A DNA stretch of 64,000 nucleotides, from NCBI GenBank assembly GCA_900074745.1, contig LT598466.1:806001-870000 (forward strand). Reading direction: 5' to 3'. The notes below the pieces were generated by a model. It was not told the DNA's origin, did no database searches, and saw only the letters and a program-made list of their open reading frames with translations. Below, in pieces: positions 9,254 through 18,986 of the stretch; the stretch's first letter is position 1; each line of letters opens with the position of its first letter. A program made the position numbers and the translations under genes. The stretch is from Lachancea mirantina (taxonomy: Eukaryota; Ascomycota; Saccharomycetes; Saccharomycetales; Saccharomycetaceae).

Positions 9254-10345
9254 ATGTCAGCAGATATAATAACAGTTGTCAAGCGAGAAGCCGGATTGCA
9301 TTTTGCTAATGACCTTCAATTTGAGAGCGATAGCGATGTTGAGATGTCAGAAAGTGAGGAATCAAATGAGAAGAGAGAAGCTGGTGAAGGGTCCATTGTG
9401 ACACCAGGGGAATTGGTTACTGACGATCCGATATGGATGAGAGGTCACGGAACGTATTTTCTGGAAAATCAAACTTTTGCTTCCGTCGCGGGTACCGTTT
9501 CCAGAGTTAATAGACTATTGTCAGTAGTACCACTGAGAGGCCGGTACTCGCCTGAAACCGGTGACCATGTAATTGGGAGAATTGCGGAAATCGGTAACCG
9601 CAGATGGAGAGTCGATATCGGCGCTAAACAACATGCCGTGTTGATGTTGGGTTCGGTAAATCTGCCTGGTGGTGTCCTGAGACGTAAGTCCGAGAGCGAC
9701 GAATTGCAAATGCGGAATTTTTTGAAGGAAGGGGATCTTCTTAACGCAGAGGTTCAATCTCTGTATCAAGATGGTAGCGCCTCGCTGCATACCAGATCTT
9801 TGAAATACGGGAAACTCAGAAACGGTGTTTTTTTGCAAGTACCAAGCGCATTGATCGTAAGATCGAAAAACCATACCCACAATCTCCCTGGGAATGTCAC
9901 GATCATATTAGGTGTTAATGGATTCGTATGGTTACGGAAAACATCCGACGTAGATCTCAGTAGTGGCCAAAATACTGTAACAGGTAAAAACGCCGCGACA
10001 TTGTCAGGAGCAGGCCGCGATTACAAACCGGGAAATACTAGTGTTTCCATCACACGTTTGGAAGAAGAGTCCTCGTGGGAAATATATTCTGATAAAAATG
10101 ACCATATATCAAGTTCATCCAGAAAAACAATAACCAGGTATTCAAATGTGATAAAAGCACTGGCTCATTGCGAAATTGGTATCACAGAGACAAGGGTAGT
10201 GGCTGGTTACGAGGCCAGTATGGCCTATGAAAATATTAGCTCTTTGATCGAAAAGGATAATATGGAGGCACTCGGCCAAGACGTTTTGAATAGTGAGAAA
10301 ATGAGAGGCAATAACCAGCCTGCTGCATTCGAAACGCGGGCGTAA
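9254..10345 (+). CDS. RRP4: Exosome core subunit Rrp4
   Basis: 363 aa (S. cerevisiae 359). It is an RNA-binding cap subunit of the nuclear and cytoplasmic exosome for 3'-5' processing of 5.8S rRNA and other RNAs. An acidic N terminus (residues 15-40) precedes the N-terminal domain GDPIWMRGHGTYF-like segment. The S1 domain runs about 80-165 (GDHVIGRIAEIGNRRWRVDI) and is followed by a KH domain whose GxNG motif appears as LGVNGFVWL near 218. The open frame extends upstream only through a TTG; the first ATG, 9254, gives the family start. It is convergent with OMS1 (31 bp). Confidence 0.95.
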   Translation: MSADIITVVKREAGLHFANDLQFESDSDVEMSESEESNEKREAGEGSIVTPGELVTDDPIWMRGHGTYFLENQTFASVAGTVSRVNRLLSVVPLRGRYSPETGDHVIGRIAEIGNRRWRVDIGAKQHAVLMLGSVNLPGGVLRRKSESDELQMRNFLKEGDLLNAEVQSLYQDGSASLHTRSLKYGKLRNGVFLQVPSALIVRSKNHTHNLPGNVTIILGVNGFVWLRKTSDVDLSSGQNTVTGKNAATLSGAGRDYKPGNTSVSITRLEEESSWEIYSDKNDHISSSSRKTITRYSNVIKALAHCEIGITETRVVAGYEASMAYENISSLIEKDNMEALGQDVLNSEKMRGNNQPAAFETRA

Positions 10346-10376
10346 TTTAAGAGAGGTTTATTTACAGGTAAAATTC

Positions 10377-11714
10377 TTAACGTGAATTGTCAGTTCCTTG
10401 CTGATTACGCTCCTTTTGAGCCTCTATTTTATTCTTGATGCTTGATCCCAGGTATTTTTCGTAAAACCCGATTTCGTCGGTTGTCCTTTGATCCCCCTTC
10501 TTCTTTGCCACTATACACCAAGTGGTACCAAGATGGGTCCTTTTTTCTTCTGTCACTTCTAAACCAGAATCATCCAAAATCTCTCCAAGATCGAGGTTCC
10601 ACCGGCAACCCCACGTTTCCAAACGTTTTTCTGCTCTGTCATCTAAGATCTTATTGATGATGTCGTAATTTCCCCTACCATGTTCAAGAAGAACGATTCT
10701 GCCACCTGGTTTCAACAATTTTTCAAAATTCTGTAAGGCCTTGACAGGATCTTCATGTGAGCAAAGACCAAAGGCTTCGATGATGGTATCGTATTTGACT
10801 TTCACGTCGCCCATTCCGTCAAGAGTAGCTGAACTTGCCCCCGCGTCACCACCCGCTATCTGGACCAAATCTTCAGCCTTCCCTACGACAAATGCGGCTT
10901 TCTTGAAATTGGGAAGTTGTTTTTTAAACTTTTCATGTGTTAATTCCATCATCTTTTGAGAAGAGTCCAAGAACGTAATCGAGTTGATTCGTGCGGGATC
11001 CAAATATTTGACATTCCTTCCAGTACCTGAGGCAACTTCCAAAACGTCACCTTTACAATGTTGCATCAACCATTTGCGTCGTCTACCCATAAAGATGGCT
11101 TTTTCTTCAAAATTTACACCGGCGTCATATTCAGACGCCTTCTGCTCATAAAAGCTGGTCGTATCGCGAGCGGGTAAAATTTTAGCATTTGTCTTATTCG
11201 TGTCAGCCTCAGGAAACACCAAGCCATCGAAATTAGTTTCTCCAGAAGCCATAAGTTGCTGATATTTTTGCAATTTCGATTCATCTCTTCTTCTCAGCTT
11301 GCCCCGTAATTCCTTTATTCTAAGTTCCTCATATTCATTGACAATTCCATTCTCTTGTCTCTCCTCCAGATCTTCTAGTTCTCTTTCTTTGGCATACAAT
11401 TTCTTCATGTACTGAAGACCATATAACAGAAACAAAACGTACGCTCCTATGAGATACTTGGTCATACCTTTCCTGAAATCTTCACTTCTGGCAATCGCCC
11501 CCCATCTTACAAAGCGATTAGAGGAGTTGAGTTGTTTTTCCAGTTTTTCTTCGGCTTCAGTCTTTTGCCGATGAACAGTTGACTTTGACTTGGAATTGGA
11601 CTTGCGAATATAGGTTGAGGCAGCTCTATAAAATAAAGGGTGGGCCCTCACACTCCCAGAATTAATCCGTCCATGTATCAGACCCCATTGGGACCTTGCA
11701 AGACGATTAAACAT
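10377..11714 (-). CDS. OMS1: Mitochondrial membrane methyltransferase-like protein Oms1
   Basis: 445 aa (S. cerevisiae 471). The N terminus is basic and Ser/Arg-rich with no acidic residues for about 45 positions, as in a mitochondrial presequence. One membrane segment follows (YLIGAYVLFLLYGLQY, about 88-103) and then a charged coiled-coil stretch (106-160). A class I methyltransferase domain begins with DVLEVASGTGRNVKYLDP near 219, with the later motif GGRIVLLEHGRG near 345. In S. cerevisiae OMS1 is a suppressor of oxa1 defects, and its substrate is not known to me. Synteny (YDR316W, beside HIM1) agrees. Confidence 0.9.
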   Translation of the reverse strand: MFNRLARSQWGLIHGRINSGSVRAHPLFYRAASTYIRKSNSKSKSTVHRQKTEAEEKLEKQLNSSNRFVRWGAIARSEDFRKGMTKYLIGAYVLFLLYGLQYMKKLYAKERELEDLEERQENGIVNEYEELRIKELRGKLRRRDESKLQKYQQLMASGETNFDGLVFPEADTNKTNAKILPARDTTSFYEQKASEYDAGVNFEEKAIFMGRRRKWLMQHCKGDVLEVASGTGRNVKYLDPARINSITFLDSSQKMMELTHEKFKKQLPNFKKAAFVVGKAEDLVQIAGGDAGASSATLDGMGDVKVKYDTIIEAFGLCSHEDPVKALQNFEKLLKPGGRIVLLEHGRGNYDIINKILDDRAEKRLETWGCRWNLDLGEILDDSGLEVTEEKRTHLGTTWCIVAKKKGDQRTTDEIGFYEKYLGSSIKNKIEAQKERNQQGTDNSR

Positions 11715-12307
11715 CGAACCTTCGAGTAACGAATCGTTGATAGATTATTCTTAAATTTTTCAGGCAACTTCAATAATACTTAATACCTTGATATACATCA
11801 AGAGAAGCAAGACTAACAAAGGTCCACGACTTCGATAACTATGGCTAGTATCAATGAATGGACTATTTATTTTCTCTAATAAGGACTGTTTATATGTAAT
11901 TTTGGCTACGACCACTCAAATTTCACTTGATTTCGCTAAATACCCCATGTCAACCTCTGATATGAAGGAAACAAGACATTCAATAGCACATAACTCCAGC
12001 AATATTGAAGAATGTCGCATATATAGGATGCTGGTCTTAAATGAATTACAAGATATTAAACCATGCCAATTTTGCGATACTGATGATCAGAATTGAGTTT
12101 ATTCGCTAAAATGTGATCCATCCGGTGTCTCGCAGCGCCAAGGGCCAACACAGTGCAGCTAAACGTTGAATAGATGACAATAGGCGAAAAGTCTTTACAA
12201 TATCATTCCGTCGTTGACACCTTCGTCTCCAAAGTATCACTTTGATAGAGGTAATTGACTACACTGTCACATTGTAAGCTCTCGTTATTTGATCTTCTTT
12301 CGTAGTT
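11715..12307. other. Intergenic: OMS1 promoter and tRNA-Phe upstream flank
   Basis: 593 bp. An 80-codon open frame (11854-12096) has no recognisable similarity and I do not count it as a gene. I see no LTR-like sequence next to the tRNA gene. Confidence 0.55.
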
Positions 12308-12398
12308 GCGGATTTAGCTCAGTTGGGAGAGCGCCAGACTGAAGTCAACTTCGGTCGCTGTAATCTGGAGGTCCTGTGTTCGATCCACAGAATTCGCA
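12308..12398 (+). tRNA. tRNA-Phe (GAA) with an 18-nt intron
   Basis: The sequence begins GCGGATTTAGCTC and ends in AATTCGCA; acceptor strands GCGGATT/AATTCGC pair fully. The anticodon GAA is at 12341-12343. The intron runs 12345-12362, one base 3' of the anticodon, the universal position for nuclear tRNA introns. It contains ACTTC, which can pair with the anticodon region. The mature length is 73 nt before CCA. A T6 Pol III terminator follows at 12399-12404. Confidence 0.97.
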
Positions 12399-12547
12399 TT
12401 TTTTGATTAACGACAAGTAGTAAATCAAGCTAGCATACGTCTTAAGCACGATGCGTTAAAAGATAGCTCATCGTTTAGAACTGACGTCCTTATTGAGCTT
12501 CTTCAAAGTAACGAAGATTTTGATTTTGTCCGGTTTGTTTACCTTTA

Positions 12548-14116
12548 ATGATGTCTATGTGTCAGTGCCCGAGAACCTTGTCTGCCGAGAGAGATTTGAC
12601 GGTGTCAACAAAAAAAACTCACCTTTATAATGCTAGAGATTTGTTCCAGCTTGCAATAGCATACATTATGCCAATTCAAACAACCATGACTGGCGAACCG
12701 GCAAGACTGAAATTCGCATCTCGGAAAATATCCAAGAAAAAGTGTGGAGATCGCATGAAAGAACAAGCTCGGACTACAAGCCCACATTTAATGAGCAGTG
12801 ATTCGATTCTTATCATGCCACAGATGCGTCTAAACGATGACACCAAGGCGAAGCACCATGGAAGGGCGAATCGAACGTTACTACCCAAAAAAATATTTTG
12901 CCGAAATAGTCTTTTACTCGGTGCTACAAGCACTGTGGGGTTACCAGTTTTGTCTCTATTGATGCAACCATGGGTCTACCTTGGAGCCTCTGGATTTGTA
13001 CAAGGACAACTTGATACTCAATTGGCTCAAAAACACCCAAGTGACAAACGCAAGTTCCTGGATCGGGTTTTAGCCAAAGACGAAGAATTGACGTTTGTTC
13101 AAAACCTGTTTTGTTTTGCAGAGACAGAATTAAATTCAGGTATCGGTTTGACATTAGACAACATCAACGACGACTGGGAACACGTGCTGTGGTACCAAGG
13201 CAAACGATATGCATGCACAAAGGATGAATTATCATTTGGAATGCCTTCTCGTCATGAAGGCCATTTGTTATTGCCCGCGGAAAAAGAACACTCGGCACTG
13301 AGGCTGTCCTCCAGTTTGCACGAACATTGTTACAAATTTTGTTACCGTCAAACTGCTACCGACACAACCCTTAGGGAAACTTCGCGCACCACGTTGGTGA
13401 TACATTTCAAAATCAATCTATACGTTCTCATCGAGAGAGATCTCAGCGAATGGCCGCACATATCGAGAGATTTGTTCCGCGGTGGTACCACCATCAGTTG
13501 CATGGAGCGTGAAGACACCGGACTCAAGACCCCATGTCACATTCCAGCCTCAAGCGAATTAGACACCCTCATCTCTACACTTGCATCTCATAAATTCGAT
13601 CGCAAGGCAAGTGTATCGCCACGAGACTTTTTGGAATACAAGACCAATATCCTAATGGCGCAAAGTTTCATTGGCGGAACTCAAACTGCTGACCGGAAAA
13701 CCGTTATTTTCGTATCCAGTTTCAATCATTTATTGTTAAGTTCAACTTTTGGGTATTTCCATATGAAGTTGAAGCTAGAAGAAGATTTAAAAGCCATTGA
13801 AAGCCACGGAACTCACATGATTGTCATCAGACCAACCAAAATCATCGATGATCAATCAACTGACCAACCTGATTCCTCCTTTTGGAATTCTATCAAATTT
13901 CCAACGACGTTTTCAGAAGCTTTAACCATAACTAAAGCTTGTATCATGGTAAAGCTCCGTTTGGTCAAACATTTCAAAACAAGAGCAAGTTCTTTAGTTT
14001 TCGGTGAACCAATTGAAGTGTCCAAATTGGCTGATTTTATTGTTCTAAAGGCTCTTTCAATGTCAACAAATCAAACTTTTGAGATGATCGAAAGTCGTGA
14101 AATCGTCCAGTTTTGA
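12548..14116 (+). CDS. HIM1: Him1-like protein (mutagenesis/DNA-repair related)
   Basis: Up to 522 aa, longer than S. cerevisiae Him1 (about 414). The best conserved part starts with a Rossmann-like segment NSLLLGATSTVGLPVLSLL at about residues 119-137, resembling the dinucleotide-binding loop of SDR/NmrA proteins. The biochemical activity is unknown; in yeast, loss raises induced mutation. The first 110 residues are basic and poorly structured, with several internal Met codons (e.g. 12668), so the true start may be downstream of 12548. The position between OMS1 (YDR316W) and MCM21 (YDR318W) supports the identity, and tRNA-Phe ends 149 bp upstream. Confidence 0.78.
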   Translation: MMSMCQCPRTLSAERDLTVSTKKTHLYNARDLFQLAIAYIMPIQTTMTGEPARLKFASRKISKKKCGDRMKEQARTTSPHLMSSDSILIMPQMRLNDDTKAKHHGRANRTLLPKKIFCRNSLLLGATSTVGLPVLSLLMQPWVYLGASGFVQGQLDTQLAQKHPSDKRKFLDRVLAKDEELTFVQNLFCFAETELNSGIGLTLDNINDDWEHVLWYQGKRYACTKDELSFGMPSRHEGHLLLPAEKEHSALRLSSSLHEHCYKFCYRQTATDTTLRETSRTTLVIHFKINLYVLIERDLSEWPHISRDLFRGGTTISCMEREDTGLKTPCHIPASSELDTLISTLASHKFDRKASVSPRDFLEYKTNILMAQSFIGGTQTADRKTVIFVSSFNHLLLSSTFGYFHMKLKLEEDLKAIESHGTHMIVIRPTKIIDDQSTDQPDSSFWNSIKFPTTFSEALTITKACIMVKLRLVKHFKTRASSLVFGEPIEVSKLADFIVLKALSMSTNQTFEMIESREIVQF

Positions 14117-14196
14117 AAATTAAAGTTAAACTCATAATTCAAACCAAGCTAATTAAATAGTGGTTCATAAAACCGTCAAATTTGTCAAAATTTCGC

Positions 14197-15218
14197 ATGT
14201 CAGACTTAGATAATCTTGAGAAAGAGAGTATGGATTTGTTGATTTCGGTAACACAAGCCAACTTTATCCTAACAATCCTGTAGTTGAAGAATTAGAAACG
14301 AAAGAAAAAAGATTGATCCAGGAACTGGAGAATTTCAGAAATGGATCAATTGGTTTGGGGCCGAGGGGCGACTTCGATTCCAGTGCTCAAAATGACGTTT
14401 CATATGCTCTCGCTGAGGAAACCAGCATCAGCAGGACACCCTTGAAACCCCGTCAATTGGAATTGCCCGAGATTCCTCCAGACGTTCCAGAAGATGTTTA
14501 CGTATTAATGACTCAAAAGGCCGTTGAACTTCGTATGTTCGACGACGAGATCGCTGATATTATGAGTACTGATATCTTGAGATCACCATCAAAACGACTC
14601 CACCTTTTGAATAAAACATCCAAGAGCAAGCTCTCAGGAAATGTAGCTTCTGAAAATGTCCTACGTATGTTTGGAATCAGTGCTTTCCCGCTTGTTGATC
14701 CCAGCGATTTAATTGACAACGAGACACCCGTCAAGGCGGCAGAAAATGTCATTGGATTGAGACTAGAAGTCTTCAACGAACGGCAACGAGTTTTCGAAAA
14801 ACCACATTATATTATCTTGAGACGGAACCCAAAGAACCAGGCGTGGTCAATTTTTAAGCACACCGTCCCTGTATTCATCAATATCCATGGCATGTTTACG
14901 AAAATGGGAAATGGTGGACCAATTACAGAGCAGGAGGACATCTACATTTTCACACGGGACGTTTACACGTCTCTGACAGAAACATGTCGAAGAAGATGTC
15001 TCTTAGAAGATTTGGTAGAAGCATCGGTTATCTCGTCGCTCACTATGGACGCCGCATGTACCATTGTAACTTTCTCAATTGCCTGTGGACTCCATTTGAA
15101 GTTGCAATTGCGAAATTTGGAAGTATATGCGTGCTCCCTGAATGGTACTAGACAACAAGAATCTTTAATCACAGGTCCGCTTGCAGAACTGCGTCACAAG
15201 TTGGCCACCTTTCACTGA
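14197..15218 (+). CDS. MCM21: Kinetochore COMA subunit Mcm21 (spliced)
   Basis: 321 aa after joining 14197-14227 to 14284-15218. It is the CENP-O homologue, a component of the COMA (Ctf19-Okp1-Mcm21-Ame1) complex at the inner kinetochore. Splicing creates the N-terminal heptad-rich helix MSDLDNLEKEIEELETKEKR. Without splicing the ATG frame stops at 14281-14283. The C-terminal RWD region is recognisable: ENVLRMFGISAFPLVDPSDL and GLRLEVFNERQRVFEKPHYI match S. cerevisiae closely. S. cerevisiae MCM21 also has a 5' intron. The protein is shorter than its relative (368), mainly in the linker. Confidence 0.9.
14228..14283 (+). other. MCM21 intron (56 nt)
   Basis: The 5' splice site is GTATGG, the branch-like sequence TCCTAAC has its branch A at 14272, and the acceptor TAG ends at 14283. 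Removing 56 nt restores one continuous frame and the coiled-coil N terminus. A competing GTAACA donor at 14248 would be out of frame. Confidence 0.85.
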
Positions 15219-15244
15219 ACTGGATACAACTCAACCAAGCAATC

Positions 15245-16000
15245 CTAATACAACCATTTGCGCAAAGTTGCGTTACTCGGAACCACCCGATACATGACCA
15301 CTGGGCACGTATAGCCCAAGATGAGCCCGAGAAGTTTTTCCCCAAGCGTATGGTAGAACACCGAGGTCACACAGAGCATCCCTGTCCAAAGCACCAAAAC
15401 CGAGGTAACCAAGTATGGAATAGATTTCCAGACGAATGGTACATGTAAGCCCAAGTCGTTAACATATTTTTGGAAACTCGAAATTTCCATCCACAGTATA
15501 AGACTGATATTTGTGAGAAAACAAAAATGGCCACTGATATCGAACCCACCGGTCCAGTCTCCACCCTGCCGTCTGCATTTTTCTGCTGAAAAAGTGTTAC
15601 TGGTCGAGCAGGACCCACCAGTAAATATGAAAATAGCATCTATCAGACAAAACACGAGAAACAAGGTTCCAAATTTCAGTAAAAATTTGCTAAAGTATTG
15701 TTTCAACAAGCTCTTAAAATCCACAATCTTATCGTCTCTTGCGTTTCTTGGGAGCGACGTTACCTCAAACGCCCGAAACCGGATTTGTAATATAGTCATT
15801 AAAAGGAAAAGCACTGTCCAAATCTCGTTGCCATGATATGCAAATATTTGGTTGATGAAATTGTTAGAAGTTAACAAATAATGGGTTTTTCTTTCATTTT
15901 CCAGAGTAGCTGCTCTAACCAAAAGACGTACTAATACACCAGCAACGAACACAAATGGATAAATGAAGACAAAGTTACCACGCTCAACAAACTTCGTCAT
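15245..16000 (-). CDS. YFT2: FIT2-family ER acyl-CoA diphosphatase
   Basis: 251 aa polytopic ER membrane protein of the fat-storage-inducing transmembrane family. It is known to cleave acyl-CoA and support lipid-droplet budding and ER lipid balance. About six hydrophobic segments are visible. The two family catalytic histidines are His158 in FDISGHFCF and His217 in VFYHTLGEK. The position next to MCM21 (YDR318W/YDR319C) supports YFT2 rather than its paralogue SCS3. It is convergent with MCM21, 26 bp apart. Confidence 0.9.
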   Translation of the reverse strand: MTKFVERGNFVFIYPFVFVAGVLVRLLVRAATLENERKTHYLLTSNNFINQIFAYHGNEIWTVLFLLMTILQIRFRAFEVTSLPRNARDDKIVDFKSLLKQYFSKFLLKFGTLFLVFCLIDAIFIFTGGSCSTSNTFSAEKCRRQGGDWTGGFDISGHFCFLTNISLILWMEISSFQKYVNDLGLHVPFVWKSIPYLVTSVLVLWTGMLCVTSVFYHTLGEKLLGLILGYTCPVVMYRVVPSNATLRKWLY

Positions 16001-16715
16001 CGAGAAATTGTACTGTAAACACTGTAAACCACAGGACAGAGCCTCAATTTGGTGATAATCGGAATATTTCTCGGTAATTAAGTCTGGTAATGTCGCTATG
16101 CTATAAGGCCAATTTTCATCAGATCATAAATCACTAGAGAAGACTAAAAACTGCATTGAAGTAATAATCAACATAGGAGCCTGTATCGTCACTGCCAGGT
16201 CAATGGCAAAATTTTAGGTTTCTATATAATTTCATATAATTTTAGGAAAATTCATAGCCTATTTTCCGAAGACGAGACGATCTTTCGTTATATTTTGGCT
16301 GCCAGACTTCTAGAATGTCAGAATGTTCAACCGGAAAAGAGAGATGCTTATGTGGAGTAAAAAAAGGGAAACTACGCCAGCTCTCAAGAGTTCGGAATAA
16401 TTCACTGACCCTCTATTTCGCAGCTTCTTGTTTTAGATTCTCTAGTTTTCTTAAGGAATGTCGTATGGATCTAGCTACCAGGCTACAACACACACGAAGA
16501 ACGTTATATAGTAGAACAAAGCTCGAAGAATCAAGTCAATTCGTCTTCGTTTTACTAAAAATGACCTCAATTAATTGTGAATCAATATATACTGATCTCA
16601 AGATTGGCAAGTCCTTTTTTCATTTACCTATATAAAATCTTCGTTTAAGAAACGACGTTTAATCATTTGATAAGTGCTTGTAAACTCACGAAATCGCCCG
16701 GCTGAAGTATACGAC
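16001..16715. promoter_or_regulatory. Divergent YFT2/ERG7 promoter
   Basis: 715 bp. A TATA box (TATATAAAA) at 16629-16637 lies about 80 bp before the ERG7 ATG. TATACGA (inverse of the Upc2/Ecm22 core TCGTATA) lies at 16708-16714, right at the ATG, and is probably fortuitous. A 106-codon ATG frame (16315-16635) has no similarity I recognise and is not called. A/T-rich stretches lie at 16200-16260. Confidence 0.5.
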
Positions 16716-18920
16716 ATGTACGCCGACGAAGTGGGTATCCCGCAAACCGATAGAAGGCGTTGGAGGTTGCACATTGACGAACTCGGTGCAGAGAGATGGT
16801 CCTACTCCAGCTTAGAAGAAACAGCTTCTGAAAACGGTCAATCAAGCTATGTCAAATATTTGTTGGAGTTACCAGATTTCCCCGCCCCAAATCCCAAGAA
16901 ATGTCGAAACGATCCCGAGTTCAGTGCGTTTGACGCTGCTCACAACGGTGCTGCATTTTTCAGTTTACTTCAGGAAGACTGCGGTGTGTTCCCATGCCAG
17001 TATAAGGGCCCAATGTTCATGAACATTGGATACGTAGCAACCTTTTACTGTGCCGGTGTTCCAGTGCCAGAACCTGTGAGATTAGAAATGATTCGGTATC
17101 TTGTTAATACGTCACATCCTGTCGACGGTGGATGGGGACTTCACGAAGTGGACAAATCAACGGCGTTTGGAACTGTGATAAACTATGTGATTTTGAGGCT
17201 ACTGGGCCTCCCAAAAGACCATGTCGTATGTGAACGGGCGAGAAAAACGCTTCATAGGTTAGGAGGTGCCATTGGTGCTCCTCACTGGGGCAAAATTTGG
17301 CTTGCAATACTAAATCTTTACGAATGGGAAGGTGTTAATCCAGCACCTCCTGAGCTGTGGCTCTTGCCATATGCACTACCGCTTCATCCTGGAAGATGGT
17401 GGGTTCATACGAGAGCTATTTACGCTGCAGTGGGTTACCTTTCTGCAGCAAAATATAGCTGCGAGCTTACACCATTGTTGGCTGAGATCCGTAACGAAAT
17501 TTATGTCAGAAGTTTTGAATCCATTGATTTCAAGAAGCACAGGAATACCATTTGTGGCGTCGATCTTTACTATCCTCACACCCGTCTATTGAACACCGTA
17601 AACAGCATGATGGTCTTTTACGAGCGTTTCGTTAGACCCAATTGGCTTCTGAAATACAGCAACAAGAAAGTGTATGAAATTATTCAGAAGGAGATTCAAA
17701 ACACTGGGACTCTCTGCATTGCACCTGTCAATTTCGCGTTTTGCTCCCTAGTTGTTATGATCGAAGAGGGCAAAGACTCCTCTCTCTTCAAACAAATGCT
17801 GGGTAATTTCAGTGAGGTACTCTTCATGGGACCCCAAGGTATCACCGTTATGGGAACAAACGGGGTACAGGTTTGGGATTGTGCTTTTGCTGTGCAATAC
17901 TATTTTATTGCAGGATTGGCGGAGTTACCAGAGTTCCGTGATACTATAATACGCGCCTACAAATTTCTTTGCCGGTCTCAATTTGACACCGAATGTGAAC
18001 CTGGTAGCTTTAGAGATAGGAGAATTGGCGGCTGGCCATTCTCAACGAAAACGCAAGGTTATACCGTTTCCGACTGTACGGCAGAAGCTGTGAAATCCAT
18101 TATCATGGTCAGGACGTCTCCCGTTTTTGCAGATGTCAAAGACCAAATATCCGATGATCGCCTGTACAAAGCTATCGACGTTTTGTTAGGTCTTCAAAAC
18201 GTGGGCTCCTTTGAATATGGGTCCTTTGCCGCTTACGAAAAGATTAAAGCTACACCATTACTTGAAAAGCTCAATCCTGCCGAGGTCTTTGGTAATATCA
18301 TGGTAGAGTTCCCATATGTTGAATGTACGGATTCTTCTGTTCTGGGATTAACGTACTTTCATGCCCATTACGAATATCGTAAAGATGACATCGAGCGAGC
18401 GATTGATCTCGCAATAAACTATATCAAAAACGCTCAAAGGAACGATGGTAGTTGGTATGGTTCGTGGGGGATATGCTTCACTTATGCAGGGATGTTTGCT
18501 TTGGAGGCTCTTCGTACAGTGGGGGAGACATACGAAAACTCTGACACCGTCAAAAAGGGCTGCGACTTTTTGGTGTCGAAGCAGCGAGATGATGGAGGGT
18601 GGAGCGAGTCCATGAAGTCAAGCGAACTGCATGTGTATGTCGAAGCAGAGAAATCTTTAGTTGTTCAAACCGCATGGGCATTAATTGGCCTCCTGTTGGC
18701 CGACTACCCCAATAAAACCGTGATCGAACGGGGTATCAACCTCTTAAAAGAAAGACAGCTCTCATCCGGCGAATGGCGGTTTGAAGAGGTAGAGGGCGTA
18801 TTCAATCATTCTTGTGCCATTGAATACCCAAGTTATCGATTCCTGTTCCCTATAAAAGCGTTAGGACTTTACGCTCGAAAATATGATAAAGATTCCTCAG
18901 AAATAGACTCTATTTCGTGA
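16716..18920 (+). CDS. ERG7: Lanosterol synthase (2,3-oxidosqualene cyclase)
   Basis: 734 aa (S. cerevisiae 731). It cyclises (S)-2,3-oxidosqualene to lanosterol in ergosterol synthesis, on lipid droplets and ER. The catalytic acid lies in VSDCTAEA (Asp453, matching Asp456 of S. cerevisiae). Several QW repeats are visible, such as QRNDGSWYGSWG and KQRDDGGWSES. The frame is open 14 codons further upstream but only from a GTG; the ATG at 16716 (MYADEVGIP) matches the family N terminus. It sits between YFT2 and SWA2, interleaving the YHR and YDR series. Confidence 0.97.
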   Translation: MYADEVGIPQTDRRRWRLHIDELGAERWSYSSLEETASENGQSSYVKYLLELPDFPAPNPKKCRNDPEFSAFDAAHNGAAFFSLLQEDCGVFPCQYKGPMFMNIGYVATFYCAGVPVPEPVRLEMIRYLVNTSHPVDGGWGLHEVDKSTAFGTVINYVILRLLGLPKDHVVCERARKTLHRLGGAIGAPHWGKIWLAILNLYEWEGVNPAPPELWLLPYALPLHPGRWWVHTRAIYAAVGYLSAAKYSCELTPLLAEIRNEIYVRSFESIDFKKHRNTICGVDLYYPHTRLLNTVNSMMVFYERFVRPNWLLKYSNKKVYEIIQKEIQNTGTLCIAPVNFAFCSLVVMIEEGKDSSLFKQMLGNFSEVLFMGPQGITVMGTNGVQVWDCAFAVQYYFIAGLAELPEFRDTIIRAYKFLCRSQFDTECEPGSFRDRRIGGWPFSTKTQGYTVSDCTAEAVKSIIMVRTSPVFADVKDQISDDRLYKAIDVLLGLQNVGSFEYGSFAAYEKIKATPLLEKLNPAEVFGNIMVEFPYVECTDSSVLGLTYFHAHYEYRKDDIERAIDLAINYIKNAQRNDGSWYGSWGICFTYAGMFALEALRTVGETYENSDTVKKGCDFLVSKQRDDGGWSESMKSSELHVYVEAEKSLVVQTAWALIGLLLADYPNKTVIERGINLLKERQLSSGEWRFEEVEGVFNHSCAIEYPSYRFLFPIKALGLYARKYDKDSSEIDSIS

Positions 18921-18986
18921 AATAATACTATGCAATTTGCGCTTTATCCCCTTCAGGTAGCCAGAGTCTCACTGGATGCACGATAT

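Noticed and set aside
11854-12096. 80-codon ATG frame between OMS1 and tRNA-Phe
   Set aside because: No recognisable similarity, A/T-driven composition, and it lies in the OMS1 promoter.
16190-16280. A/T-rich stretch followed by TTTTCCGAAG, like centromere CDEII/CDEIII
   Set aside because: No proper CDEI at the right distance, CDEIII match incomplete, and the locus is not centromere-linked in relatives I know.
16315-16635. 106-codon ATG frame in the YFT2/ERG7 intergenic region
   Set aside because: No domain or homologue recognised. It overlaps the ERG7 promoter and ends at its TATA box.
16708-16714. Sterol-response core TATACGA at ERG7
   Set aside because: It lies immediately before the start codon, within the expected mRNA, so it is unlikely to be a promoter element.
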